Below are positions 1 to 6,975 of a stretch of 17,588 nt of DNA, piece after piece. The notes below the pieces were generated by a model. It was not told where the DNA came from. It saw only the letters and a list, made by a program, of their open reading frames with translations, and did not search any database. The DNA comes from Clostridia bacterium (GTDB lineage Bacteria > Bacillota_A > Clostridia > Peptostreptococcales > JAAYPU01): positions 1-17,588 of the forward strand of contig JAKSCF010000440.1 in assembly GCA_022360735.1 (NCBI GenBank), in the 5' to 3' direction. The first letter of the stretch is position 1. Each line of letters starts with the position of its first letter. The translations under genes and the position numbers were made by a program.

Positions 1-97
1 ACGGCGTAATGGGATAGATGCCCGCAACTTCTGTAAAGGCGTAGGATATATATGCTGCCGACTCATTTCCATCCATCATTTTCATTTTTTTTCCCAT
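1..97 (-). CDS. nifJ: Pyruvate:ferredoxin (flavodoxin) oxidoreductase, N-terminal fragment
   Basis: The gene runs off the left edge; only 32 codons are present. The start is ATG at 97-95, with CAGGAGGTT at 112-104 as ribosome binding site. After a Lys/Met-rich start the peptide contains MDGNESAAY, then YAFTEVAGIYPITP, the N-terminal signature of single-chain pyruvate:ferredoxin oxidoreductase. In that family this segment begins domain I and leads into the thiamin-diphosphate site region. The enzyme oxidises pyruvate with CoA to acetyl-CoA and CO2, reducing ferredoxin in the cytoplasm. A related 2-oxoacid oxidoreductase cannot be excluded from so short a piece. Upstream are a consensus promoter (382-410) and a long structured leader. 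Confidence 0.82.
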   Translation of the reverse strand, partial: MGKKMKMMDGNESAAYISYAFTEVAGIYPITP

Positions 98-161
98 AAC
101 TTTAACCTCCTGCTTATTTGATGTTTATTTTTAAAATATTTAACTAAGCAATATTTTGATC

Positions 162-253
162 GGCCGACTTTTTAAAATCATAAATTCCATGATATAAATT
201 TTGAAACCTTGTAAGGGGAGGAGAATATTTTCATTATTTTATAAAAGTCGGCC
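162..253 (-). promoter_or_regulatory. Long-range stem in the PFOR 5' leader
   Basis: The arms 162-178 (GGCCGACTTTTTAAAAT) and 236-253 (reverse complement GGCCGACTTTTATAAAAT) pair over 17 bp with one bulged base. They enclose a 57-nt loop that contains a smaller ATCAT/ATGAT hairpin. The element lies wholly inside the transcript predicted from the promoter at 382-410 and ends about 65 nt before the PFOR start codon. There is no U-run after the 3' arm, so it is not a simple terminator. I do not recognise a known riboswitch class. Confidence 0.5.
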
Positions 254-381
254 TATTTCAAATATTTATTATAGAATTTATCATATTTTTTGAATTTATA
301 AATTTCATTTTTGTAATTGTAATTTTACATTTTTTGGATGAATTCAGGGTTTTAAAGCAAAATAGCACCATCATTGACTAT

Positions 382-410
382 ATATTAAACGATTCAATTG
401 TTATTGTCAA
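382..410 (-). promoter_or_regulatory. Sigma-A promoter for the PFOR gene
   Basis: Read on the minus strand, TTGACA (410-405) is followed by exactly 17 bases and TAATAT (387-382). Transcription would start near 375, giving a leader of about 280 nt before the ATG at 97. The -35 and spacer lie inside the inverted repeat 393-415. Confidence 0.72.
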
Positions 411-415
411 TTGAA
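393..415. promoter_or_regulatory. Inverted repeat over the PFOR -35 region (possible operator)
   Basis: TTCAATTG (393-400), a 7-base spacer and CAATTGAA (408-415) form a perfect 8-bp inverted repeat that covers the -35 box and half of the spacer of the minus-strand promoter. That position suits a repressor site. It does not match the Rex, CcpA or Fur consensus; the cognate protein is unknown. Confidence 0.45.
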
Positions 416-632
416 AACGAAAATAATTATTTCATTTTAATATTATTTTAATTTCATTAATTTTAATATCATATTTTATTAAATCAATCAGTGAAGTCAA
501 CAGATATATTTCTTGAGAATACGAAATTAAACCAAGAGCCATGACATATGGTACACTTTTGCAGTACATTCACTCGAAAAGATGGCAAGAGATGCAATAA
601 GCAAAGTACAAAATTACACATTTAAAAATGAA

Positions 633-663
633 TAGATGTAAACTACCATAAAATTTACATCTA
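633..663 (-). terminator. Terminator-like hairpin after the TRAP operon
   Basis: TAGATGTAAA (633-642) and TTTACATCTA (654-663) are a perfect 10-bp inverted repeat with an 11-base loop. On the minus strand it is followed by TTCATTTTT. It lies about 95 nt after the stop codon of the last operon gene. The stem is AT-rich, so efficiency is doubtful. Confidence 0.5.
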
Positions 664-680
664 CTACACTCTTAATTTGT

Positions 681-710
681 AGGTTTTATTAGGTTCTATT
701 AGGTTTTATA
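681..710. repeat. Three tandem 10-bp repeats
   Basis: AGGTTTTATT, AGGTTCTATT and AGGTTTTATA follow one another without spacers. They lie in the 3' flank of the TRAP operon, between its last stop codon and the terminator-like hairpin. No function is evident; ten bases is about one helical turn. Confidence 0.75.
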
Positions 711-757
711 TACTTTACTTAATATCGTTCCTACAATTCATTATGAAGCTTACTTTT

Positions 758-1360
758 TCATATGGTTTCATACCTTATCCCCATAGCATCAGATATATAG
801 ATACCCGCCGTCATATCTTCTCCGCTTCCGTCTACCACTACAAGGTATTGTTTTGTATTTTGATTCAATAATTTTAACACTTCTTGGACCATTCTATTTT
901 GCTCCATGTTTCTTTTCTTTATTATATTCATTAACACATTGCCAAAATCATAGCTTCCAATATAGGCAACACCAGGTCCTCCGGGTAACGCTATTAGAAA
1001 TAATCTTTCATCAAGTTCTTGTATATCCCCTTTAGCCGATTGATTCTTTTCAAACGGATCCCCTATAATCCCACCTGTCCGCTTATGGACACCCGGGATT
1101 GAAATAGAGGCTCCAACCAATTTAATCCACTTCGGAGATAAATCAGTAATCGCTTCAGCCAAAGTATAGTCTATCAAAAAATTATCTTTAGTTAATCCAA
1201 GTTTAAATTTACTAATCCCTAAATAGGCTTGCTCTGCTTCATATGTTTTTCCGACCGGGCAAAATCCTCCTACTATTACCGGGCAGCCATCGGAAGAATA
1301 TACTTTCAGCACAAAAGCTTCTTTATAGCATTGTTTAGAAGTACAATCGCAATCATTCAT
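758..1360 (-). CDS. Conserved operon protein of unknown function, Cys-rich N-terminus (200 aa)
   Basis: I do not recognise this protein. It starts at ATG 1360 behind GAGGTAA and is the last gene of the operon, 63 nt after the MoCF-like gene. The N-terminus has Cys 4, 6 and 11 (CDCTSKQC), then Cys 26 and Cys 34 in SDGCPVIVGGFCPVG, which could hold a metal or a disulfide. The middle has a Gly/Pro-rich segment (GVHKRTGGIIGDPF) and LIALPGGPGVAYIGSYDFG. Near the end is VVVDGSGEDMTAGIYISDA. No signal peptide or membrane segment is seen, so it is probably cytoplasmic. Its place in a TRAP/LarA-like operon suggests a role in catabolism of the imported compound, as an enzyme subunit or accessory protein. 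That is inference from context only. Confidence 0.8.
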   Translation of the reverse strand: MNDCDCTSKQCYKEAFVLKVYSSDGCPVIVGGFCPVGKTYEAEQAYLGISKFKLGLTKDNFLIDYTLAEAITDLSPKWIKLVGASISIPGVHKRTGGIIGDPFEKNQSAKGDIQELDERLFLIALPGGPGVAYIGSYDFGNVLMNIIKKRNMEQNRMVQEVLKLLNQNTKQYLVVVDGSGEDMTAGIYISDAMGIRYETI

Positions 1361-1423
1361 ATCATTACCTCAAAAATATTATTGACAATTTTATCTTTTA
1401 AGTTGTTTTATTCTACGTTTATT

Positions 1424-1942
1424 TTAACGATTGACATATTGCGCCTTTACCGCTTCCATCATTTTACGATTAATTTCCTTTAAATCACTTTGATTTTGGA
1501 TATAGGCATTCCTAAATGCCTCAATAGCTGCACATGCTTCTTCAAACGGTCCCGGAACATTAATGATTAAAGTATCTTTTATCGTCCCACACAACAACTT
1601 GCTCCATAAATGTCCATTTTTGCCGTAGAGCTCGGATACATATTTTACTTCTAATAGCTTTTCCAGCGAGGAATGTGTATAATCTTTTCCTAATGTAGCA
1701 CTGTATCGGTGCCCTCCACCCGACCCGCCTATTAAAACAATCAAATCCATTTGTTGCCTCACATATCCATTGATACAATTGGTAATTATATCTTCTTCAT
1801 CATCTATCGGGCTTTGTCGTATAATGTTACATTGCGCATTAATTGTTAGCAGCACCTTTATAATCATAGGACTGTCCGTATCTTGAACAATCCCTGATTT
1901 TATTTCATCACCTGTAGGAATAATTACTGCACGCTCAATCAA
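1424..1942 (-). CDS. Molybdopterin-binding (MoCF)-like domain protein (172 aa)
   Basis: The start is TTG at 1942-1940, overlapping the previous stop by 8 nt (TTGATTGA), with AGAGGTGG upstream as ribosome binding site, so translation is probably coupled. The N-terminus has IIPTGDEIKSGIVQDTDSPM, close to the glycine/aspartate loop that opens the MoaB/MogA/MoeA fold. Later come DDEEDII and DLIVLIGGSGGG (about 85-96), matching the nucleotide-phosphate-binding GG loop of that fold, then NVPGPFEEACAAIEAF. In MogA and MoeA this fold binds molybdopterin or its adenylate. A single-domain copy in a transporter operon without other cofactor genes is unusual, and it may have been adapted to another ligand. 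The fold is moderately well supported; the function is unknown. Confidence 0.75.
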   Translation of the reverse strand: MIERAVIIPTGDEIKSGIVQDTDSPMIIKVLLTINAQCNIIRQSPIDDEEDIITNCINGYVRQQMDLIVLIGGSGGGHRYSATLGKDYTHSSLEKLLEVKYVSELYGKNGHLWSKLLCGTIKDTLIINVPGPFEEACAAIEAFRNAYIQNQSDLKEINRKMMEAVKAQYVNR

Positions 1943-2300
1943 TTATCTGCCACCTCTCTGCCTTACACCCATTTTCAGCATAATCCGGTATTGAGTCAAA
2001 ATCTACGCTTTTAATCTTACTAACCGATGAAAGCTCAGTCAAATCTGTTACGGTTATCCCTTCAGCCATTGCAATGGCTTTAATCAATCCGTCTTCCTGG
2101 CGTAATATATCTTCTTCCTCAACATCATAGACATCCATCTCTAACGCGTTACCCGTTACACCTATGATTCTAATCATACTTTTTAATCTAGCCTTAACGA
2201 TCTCCTCCAGTTGCTGAATATTCAATCCTTTTACCTGTAACCCAGTAATTTTGACTACAGTTTTGTCCACATTCACAATTACTTTGGTTTCATTATTCAT
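1935..2300 (-). CDS. Operon protein of unknown function (121 aa)
   Basis: I do not recognise a family. ATG at 2300 follows a weak site (ATGGAGAAG). The 3' end overlaps the MoCF-like gene by 8 nt. The protein is acidic and has no signal or membrane segment. The first half alternates short hydrophobic strands with a charged helix (VIVNVDKTVVKITGLQV, then QQLEEIVKARLKSMIRIIGV), suggesting a small alpha/beta domain. A central acidic stretch, VYDVEEEDILRQEDG, precedes GLIKAIAMAEGI. One Cys sits near the end (GCKAERW). The tight coupling suggests that it is made in step with the MoCF-like protein and may form a complex with it; that is inference. Confidence 0.78.
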   Translation of the reverse strand: MNNETKVIVNVDKTVVKITGLQVKGLNIQQLEEIVKARLKSMIRIIGVTGNALEMDVYDVEEEDILRQEDGLIKAIAMAEGITVTDLTELSSVSKIKSVDFDSIPDYAENGCKAERWQIID

Positions 2301-2339
2301 TACAGCTTCTCCATTTTCTTTCGTATTTAAAGATATTTT

Positions 2340-3368
2340 TTAAGACTCAATTTCAACATACCTAACCTCAACAATATCCGATACATCATATTGGCAAGCA
2401 TCCTCTACACCCTGAATGATATCATTTGCTTTTGCAATAATTTCTCCCGGTTCTAATATTTCAACTTTCTCGTTCATCCATTCTTTTGTATAGCCAACGC
2501 TTGCTAACTCTTCAAAAGATGCATCACTCATGTTATCAAAATCAGGTTTAATATTCAAATGTTTCGCTACAGCCAAAACTGCCGGAGAAGCTCCAATATC
2601 TTTTCCGGGAATTGCACCCGCCTGCAGAGCTTGAATAATATACTCAGCCAATGTTGATTTATTTGCTGCAATACACGGGATATGACTTTTTAAGAATTTT
2701 GCATATTCTCCTGAGTTATGTGCTGTTTCACCACATTTAAACTGTCTATGAGGCACGATACGTCCATATTCTTCACCAACAACCATTCCTATGCCTACAG
2801 AAATAATCCAGCCTGTACCCCCAATTTCCACCTTACCACCTTTCATTATTTCCATCTGACCTGTGATCGGTAATAATATTTCTTCCATTGTAATATAATG
2901 CATCATTTCTGTAGCAGAATTATTATTTCCCGCTCTTCCTGTTAGGACTGCATTATGAATGGGTATTTTTTTCTTAGAAGGATCCGGTCCCATAATGAGT
3001 TTTCTATCCGGATATGATTTTTTCCATTGCATTAGATGAGGCTCATTTTGAATCAATTCTCCTGAGTATGGTACTTCAACCATTTCCAGATAGCCAAAAT
3101 CTTTGTTAATTTTACCATAGTCAGAAGCTGCCATACAGGTCATAGAACCGTCAATCATAACACCATCACTATTAGTGGTAGTAGCAGACATATCAAACAT
3201 ATTGATTCCTGCCGGTCCAGGTATTGTAGCCGCCACTTTTTCACACGCTTCTTTCATAGAAAGGTTACATGCTTTCACATCTGTATAATCAATAAAAACA
3301 ATGGACAACGGCACTAAATGACCTTTTAATTCACCTTCCGGTATCAATTTATATTTTAATCTTTTCAT
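2340..3368 (-). CDS. Operon protein of unknown function, probable enzyme subunit (342 aa)
   Basis: I cannot place this protein in a family. ATG at 3368 follows AGGAGAT with good spacing. No signal peptide or long hydrophobic segment is seen, so it is cytoplasmic. Features include a Gly/Pro turn with small polar residues (ATIPGPAGINMFDMSATTTN, about 47-66), a conserved-looking IHNAVLTGRAGNNNSATEMM (about 137-156), a Gly-rich segment GKVEIGGTGWIISVGIGMV, then FKCGETAHNSGEY with Cys, His and Glu together, and HIPCIAANKST. The His/Cys/Glu cluster could be catalytic or metal-binding. It is the largest unknown of the operon and follows the 127-aa gene by 38 nt, so the two may be subunits of one enzyme. 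I considered aconitase X, proline racemase, cyanuric-acid-hydrolase and GGGtGRT families; none fits. Confidence 0.8.
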   Translation of the reverse strand: MKRLKYKLIPEGELKGHLVPLSIVFIDYTDVKACNLSMKEACEKVAATIPGPAGINMFDMSATTTNSDGVMIDGSMTCMAASDYGKINKDFGYLEMVEVPYSGELIQNEPHLMQWKKSYPDRKLIMGPDPSKKKIPIHNAVLTGRAGNNNSATEMMHYITMEEILLPITGQMEIMKGGKVEIGGTGWIISVGIGMVVGEEYGRIVPHRQFKCGETAHNSGEYAKFLKSHIPCIAANKSTLAEYIIQALQAGAIPGKDIGASPAVLAVAKHLNIKPDFDNMSDASFEELASVGYTKEWMNEKVEILEPGEIIAKANDIIQGVEDACQYDVSDIVEVRYVEIES

Positions 3369-3406
3369 TTACATATCTCCTATTTTGCTTGTATTCATCC
3401 TTTTAA

Positions 3407-3790
3407 TTAATGATTTCCAATTGGCGGCCGTCTATCTTCCACTTCTTCACAATCATGGATTAAAACATCCTCTGTGGGATGAAGGATATTGATTGTTTCA
3501 AGAATCGCATGTACAGGTTTTCCATCCTTATCAAACCCTCTAACAACAGCACTATGCATGGATTCAGGAATTCTTGGAATAATAGCCACTTCAATATTTT
3601 CAATATTTTCTTTTTTGGCCAAATCTTCTACCGCTTGCTCTATCCTTCCTGTTCGAAGGGATTGCATTTTGCCTGTTTTTAAATTCTCAAGGCCAACCAC
3701 TTCACATTTCTTATGTTTTTTTCCTTTAGTTGCTGCTGCTACTTTCATTTTTTTTATAAATTCCGGCAGCTTTGTATGCATTAATTTCAT
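3407..3790 (-). CDS. Operon protein of unknown function, basic N-terminus (127 aa)
   Basis: ATG at 3790 follows AGGAGTGATG. The first 35 residues are strongly basic (KKMKVAAATKGKKHKK) without a hydrophobic core, so this is not a signal peptide. The rest is mixed alpha/beta with NIENIEVAIIPRIPESMHSA, FDKDGKPVHAIL and an acidic end (HDCEEVEDRRPP). The size and the position, between a LarA-like gene and a 342-aa partner, suit a small subunit of a two-subunit enzyme. The aconitase-X small subunit has a similar size, but I do not see its sequence pattern. Function unknown. Confidence 0.75.
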   Translation of the reverse strand: MKLMHTKLPEFIKKMKVAAATKGKKHKKCEVVGLENLKTGKMQSLRTGRIEQAVEDLAKKENIENIEVAIIPRIPESMHSAVVRGFDKDGKPVHAILETINILHPTEDVLIHDCEEVEDRRPPIGNH

Positions 3791-3830
3791 ACGACATCAC
3801 TCCTCTTTACACATATTAAATTGGTATAAC

Positions 3831-5105
3831 TTACCACATATTGCCTCTTTCATCAAAATCCCATTCTTTGGATGTATCTACAATTTCAAGATTTGGATTA
3901 TTTTTCGCTTCTTCCAGCATTTGCTCAGATATGTATATATATTCGAGATGCATTGTATCTTTTATTCTTATAATTCTAGGGTTTTCTTTATCTGCTTCGG
4001 TACAGTTTTTTAATGCCAATTGGACGGCTTCTCTATCATTGCTTGTAAACAAAGGAATCTTAACCATACAAAGCAGTGTTGAAGTTATAGCATTGGGGTA
4101 AGTTATATCTATATTCATTTTATCAACCAAACGCTTCGTTGTAATATCTGCCATACCTATCCCATTGGCATTTCCATGTGTTTCTTCAGTCAAGTCCAAT
4201 ACAACAACTCGTTCGGCTTTTATCCCCCCTGTTGCATAGGGTGTTCCAAAAGTACCTGTTACATTTGGATCCATCCCATCACCACTGATGTTTTTACCGA
4301 TTCGATCCACTACCAGTACATCCGTATTTTCAAAGTACAATTTGCCCATGAGACTTTTAGCTTCAAGTAATAATTTCGGCTCTTCACATGGTATTTCTTC
4401 ATTGGTTAACGCAATAATTTTGTGGGTTTGATCGAACGCATTTTCAATTATTCCTAAACCACAAATAATATTTGATTTTTCACGTATACAATTTCCAAAT
4501 ATAGGAATTAGTCGCGCCATATTTTTAAAGCCTGATTCATGACAAACTTCAGCCCCCTGTTGCTTGCCAAGACCAATGGCCATCATTTTCATTAGTCCAC
4601 TTTCATAATCACCATGAAATCCGGTATGTGCCTTGATTCTTCCACATACTATGATTGCATCTGCACTTTTTGCATTTTTGTCTATATATACAGTATGCCC
4701 TTCTTCAGTTTGGCCAATTGGTATGGTTTGCATTGAGGATATAATTTCACACCCAACATATTCTTCCGTAACCCCATAACTGAATAAAACCTCTTTTTGT
4801 CCTTCTGCCGTTGCACCGCCATGACTGCCCATTGCAGCTATTACAAAAGGTTCTGCATCGCACTGTTTTACGAAGTCTGCAATCGCTTTAGTTATTCTGG
4901 CAATATTCGCAATACCTCTGCTGCCGCAGGTAATAGCCACTCGCATTTTAGGCCTGATTTGTGACTTGATTTCTTCTCGTCCCAGCTGTTCAAACACCTT
5001 ATCTCTAATATCTTCTTTTTGTATACAATCCATTTTAAATTTTTGTTTTACTTTTATCATTTTCGGAAGATGGGATGCTCTACACAGTTCTCCTACAACG
5101 CTCAT
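3831..5105 (-). CDS. LarA-like (lactate racemase domain, DUF2088) protein, 424 aa
   Basis: ATG at 5105 follows GAGGAGAT. LarA from Lactobacillus plantarum carries a nickel-pincer nucleotide cofactor bound to Lys184 with His200 as Ni ligand, and uses His108 and His174. Here MGSHGGAT supplies His95; HTGFHGDYESGLMK supplies His160, His164 and Lys173; and CHESG supplies His189. The Lys-to-His spacing of 16 equals that of LarA, and His95 to His160 is 65 against 66. The family includes racemases and epimerases of 2-hydroxy acids, so the likely job is stereo-inversion of an imported hydroxy acid; the exact substrate is open. The C-terminal half has DVLVVDRIGKNISGDGMDPN. It is the first gene after dctM. 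The cofactor-making genes larB, larC and larE are not in this window. The family call is confident; the activity is inferred. Confidence 0.85.
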   Translation of the reverse strand: MSVVGELCRASHLPKMIKVKQKFKMDCIQKEDIRDKVFEQLGREEIKSQIRPKMRVAITCGSRGIANIARITKAIADFVKQCDAEPFVIAAMGSHGGATAEGQKEVLFSYGVTEEYVGCEIISSMQTIPIGQTEEGHTVYIDKNAKSADAIIVCGRIKAHTGFHGDYESGLMKMMAIGLGKQQGAEVCHESGFKNMARLIPIFGNCIREKSNIICGLGIIENAFDQTHKIIALTNEEIPCEEPKLLLEAKSLMGKLYFENTDVLVVDRIGKNISGDGMDPNVTGTFGTPYATGGIKAERVVVLDLTEETHGNANGIGMADITTKRLVDKMNIDITYPNAITSTLLCMVKIPLFTSNDREAVQLALKNCTEADKENPRIIRIKDTMHLEYIYISEQMLEEAKNNPNLEIVDTSKEWDFDERGNMW

Positions 5106-5130
5106 TTCATCATCTCCTCTATTGTGTATA

Positions 5131-5157
5131 AATATTATTACAGCGTTATTGTAATCC
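5131..5157 (-). other. Small hairpin between dctM and the LarA-like gene
   Basis: ATTACA (5137-5142) and TGTAAT (5150-5155) form a short inverted repeat in the 64-nt gap, the widest gap of the operon after 1361-1423. It lacks a U-run and is too weak to be a terminator by itself. It may be incidental. Confidence 0.25.
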
Positions 5158-5169
5158 CTTATTATCTAT

Positions 5170-6453
5170 TTAAAACCCAAACATTTTAGGTAAAGTCATG
5201 CTGATAGCCGGCACAAAAGTAATAATTAACAGCGTTATAACCATCACCATAAGCCACGGTATAATTGCTTTTGATATTTTTTCAATACTAATATTTGCAA
5301 TACCACATGTAACAAATAGATTTACACCCAATGGAGGCGTTATAAAACCAATCGCTAAATTGACGACCATAATAATCCCAAAATGCACAGGATCCATGCC
5401 TATCTTTAACGCAACAGGTAATAATATAGGTGCCAAAATAATAACAGCAGCCAAAGTTTCCATAAAACATCCCACAAACAATAACAATATATTAATAAGA
5501 AGTAAAATAACAATTCTATTATCCGAAACGCCGACAATAGCGTTAGCAAGCTGTGTTGGAATTTGCTCAATGGTTAGTATTCTTCCAAATGTTGTGGCAG
5601 TTCCTATAATAATTAATACCGTAGCAGTTGTCTGAGCTGCGCTGACAACAACCTTGGGCACTTTTTGAATTTTTAAGTCTTTATAGATAAATACGCCAAC
5701 AACAAACCCATATATAACGGCCACAGCAGCAGCCTCTGTTGGTGTAAATATCCCGCCATATATACCCCCAAGTATAATAACAGGTACTAATAACGCCCAT
5801 TTCGCTTCATTAACACCTTTCAAAATATCTTTCATAGAATACTCTTCTCGTATTCCTTTATAACCTTCCTTCTTAGAAGTTATATAACTATATAATATCA
5901 AAGCCAATCCAACCAATATACCAGGTAAAAGCCCGGCAATAAACATTGTGCTTATTGAGACTCCCGTAGATACACCATAAATTACCATTGGAATACTGGG
6001 AGGAATCATAACCCCTATACTCCCGGATGTAGATATCAATCCAGATGAAAATCCTTTCTCATAGCCTGATTTTATCATTTCGGGTACAACAATACCTCCA
6101 ATAGCTGCAACTGTCGCAGGTCCTGATCCGGAAATTGCAGCAAAAAACATACATGCTACAATCGTAACCATCGCAAGTCCACCTGTATATTTTCCAATCA
6201 GCATATTTCCGACATTTAATAATCTTTTTGATATACCTCCACTTCCCATTAGCTCTCCTGCTAAAATAAAAAATGGCACTGCCATCAAAGGAAAAGAATT
6301 CACAGAAGTTGTTAAGCTTTGTGCTAAATAAGTTATATCTACTTCACCGGAAAAAATAATGGTTACAAGTGATGCCATACCCAAAGCTATACCTATAGGC
6401 ATGCTTAATATTAAAAATATAATAAAACTTCCAAATAAGATCGCTGTCGTCAT
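5170..6453 (-). CDS. dctM: TRAP transporter large permease subunit (DctM)
   Basis: The protein is 427 aa, the usual length for DctM, and almost entirely hydrophobic with about 11-12 predicted membrane helices. Family features include an N-terminal IALGMASL, SFPLMAVPFFILAGELMGSGGIS around 53-75, FFAAISGSGPATVAAIG around 108-124, IMIPPS-type loops, FTPTEAAAVAVIYGF, and a C-terminal GFITPPLGVNLFV. DctM forms the ion-coupled substrate channel of the tripartite ATP-independent periplasmic transporters and works with DctQ in the membrane. The start ATG (6453-6451) lies one base after the dctQ stop (TAATATG), so the two are translationally coupled. The neighbours indicate import of an organic acid. 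Confidence 0.95.
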   Translation of the reverse strand: MTTAILFGSFIIFLILSMPIGIALGMASLVTIIFSGEVDITYLAQSLTTSVNSFPLMAVPFFILAGELMGSGGISKRLLNVGNMLIGKYTGGLAMVTIVACMFFAAISGSGPATVAAIGGIVVPEMIKSGYEKGFSSGLISTSGSIGVMIPPSIPMVIYGVSTGVSISTMFIAGLLPGILVGLALILYSYITSKKEGYKGIREEYSMKDILKGVNEAKWALLVPVIILGGIYGGIFTPTEAAAVAVIYGFVVGVFIYKDLKIQKVPKVVVSAAQTTATVLIIIGTATTFGRILTIEQIPTQLANAIVGVSDNRIVILLLINILLLFVGCFMETLAAVIILAPILLPVALKIGMDPVHFGIIMVVNLAIGFITPPLGVNLFVTCGIANISIEKISKAIIPWLMVMVITLLIITFVPAISMTLPKMFGF

Positions 6454-6454
6454 A

Positions 6455-6961
6455 TTATGCTCCTCTCCTCAAATTCATATCCCTAGCTTTCAATACCATC
6501 TTTTGTATCAATCTAATGCTTACCAATATAAATCCTATCGGCACTGCTAAGTAGACGTATCCCATCAGAATACCTGTTCCTGGAGAAGTTTGCCCTAATT
6601 TAAAAATTAACATAGCAACCTGGTATGAATATTTAATAATTATCCCTGCAAATACAAGAAACATTATATCTGATAAAAACAATACATATTTACGAATTTT
6701 TTTTGGGAATAAGTTGACAGCTGCATCTATCTTTACGTGTTTACCTGTTTTAATACCATAGCTTATTCCAATATACACCATCCAAATGAACATATATCGA
6801 GCTACTTCTTCAGACCAACTCAAGGATGACTTCATAACATATCTCATAAACACCTGTACCCCAATAATTATGCTCATCCCAACAAGAAATATTATTAATA
6901 ATATTTCTTCAATGTGCTCATCTAAATATTTAAAGAATTTCACAATATTCATTCCTTTCAT
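6455..6961 (-). CDS. dctQ: TRAP transporter small permease subunit (DctQ)
   Basis: The protein is 168 aa with four membrane helices (about 18-38, 52-72, 91-111 and 132-152). The family signature is clear: GVQVFMRYVMKSSLSWSEEV, then ARYMFIWMVYIG and HVKIDAAV. DctQ partners DctM in the membrane. The start is uncertain: ATG at 6961 has no good ribosome binding site, while the AAAGGA just after it lies too close to the second ATG (6952). Translation may rely on coupling or on the hairpin 6976-7009 upstream. Confidence 0.93.
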   Translation of the reverse strand: MKGMNIVKFFKYLDEHIEEILLIIFLVGMSIIIGVQVFMRYVMKSSLSWSEEVARYMFIWMVYIGISYGIKTGKHVKIDAAVNLFPKKIRKYVLFLSDIMFLVFAGIIIKYSYQVAMLIFKLGQTSPGTGILMGYVYLAVPIGFILVSIRLIQKMVLKARDMNLRRGA

Positions 6962-6975
6962 ATTATGAACTTTAA

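Larger units (their letters stand above)
98..757. other. Intergenic region between the PFOR gene and the TRAP operon
   Basis: No gene is supported in these 660 bases. The region holds, right to left, a 10-bp tandem triplet (681-710), a terminator-like hairpin (633-663), an AT-rich stretch with nothing recognised (about 416-632), the PFOR promoter with an overlapping inverted repeat (382-415), and the PFOR leader with a long stem (162-253). A 24-codon open stretch starting ATG at 546-550 on the plus strand has no ribosome binding site and is not called. Confidence 0.7.

Noticed and set aside
546..624. 24-codon open stretch with two Cys on the plus strand (HFCSTFTRKDGKRC)
   Set aside because: No ribosome binding site, no promoter and too short; it cannot be distinguished from chance.
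2340..3790. Aconitase-X large/small subunits
   Set aside because: Gene sizes are roughly similar, but characteristic sequence patterns are missing.
3489..4013. 174-codon open frame on the plus strand
   Set aside because: It lies antisense to the 127-aa and LarA-like genes, has no ribosome binding site and encodes a Phe/Ser/Ile-rich product typical of reverse reading of AT-rich genes.
758..5105. D-proline or glycine reductase cluster (prd/grd)
   Set aside because: Size pattern and anaerobic context suggested it, but none of the sequences resemble PrdA, PrdB or Grd subunits and no in-frame UGA selenocysteine is evident.
5198..5635. 145-codon open frame on the plus strand
   Set aside because: Antisense to dctM; low-complexity Ile/Thr-rich product with no start signals.
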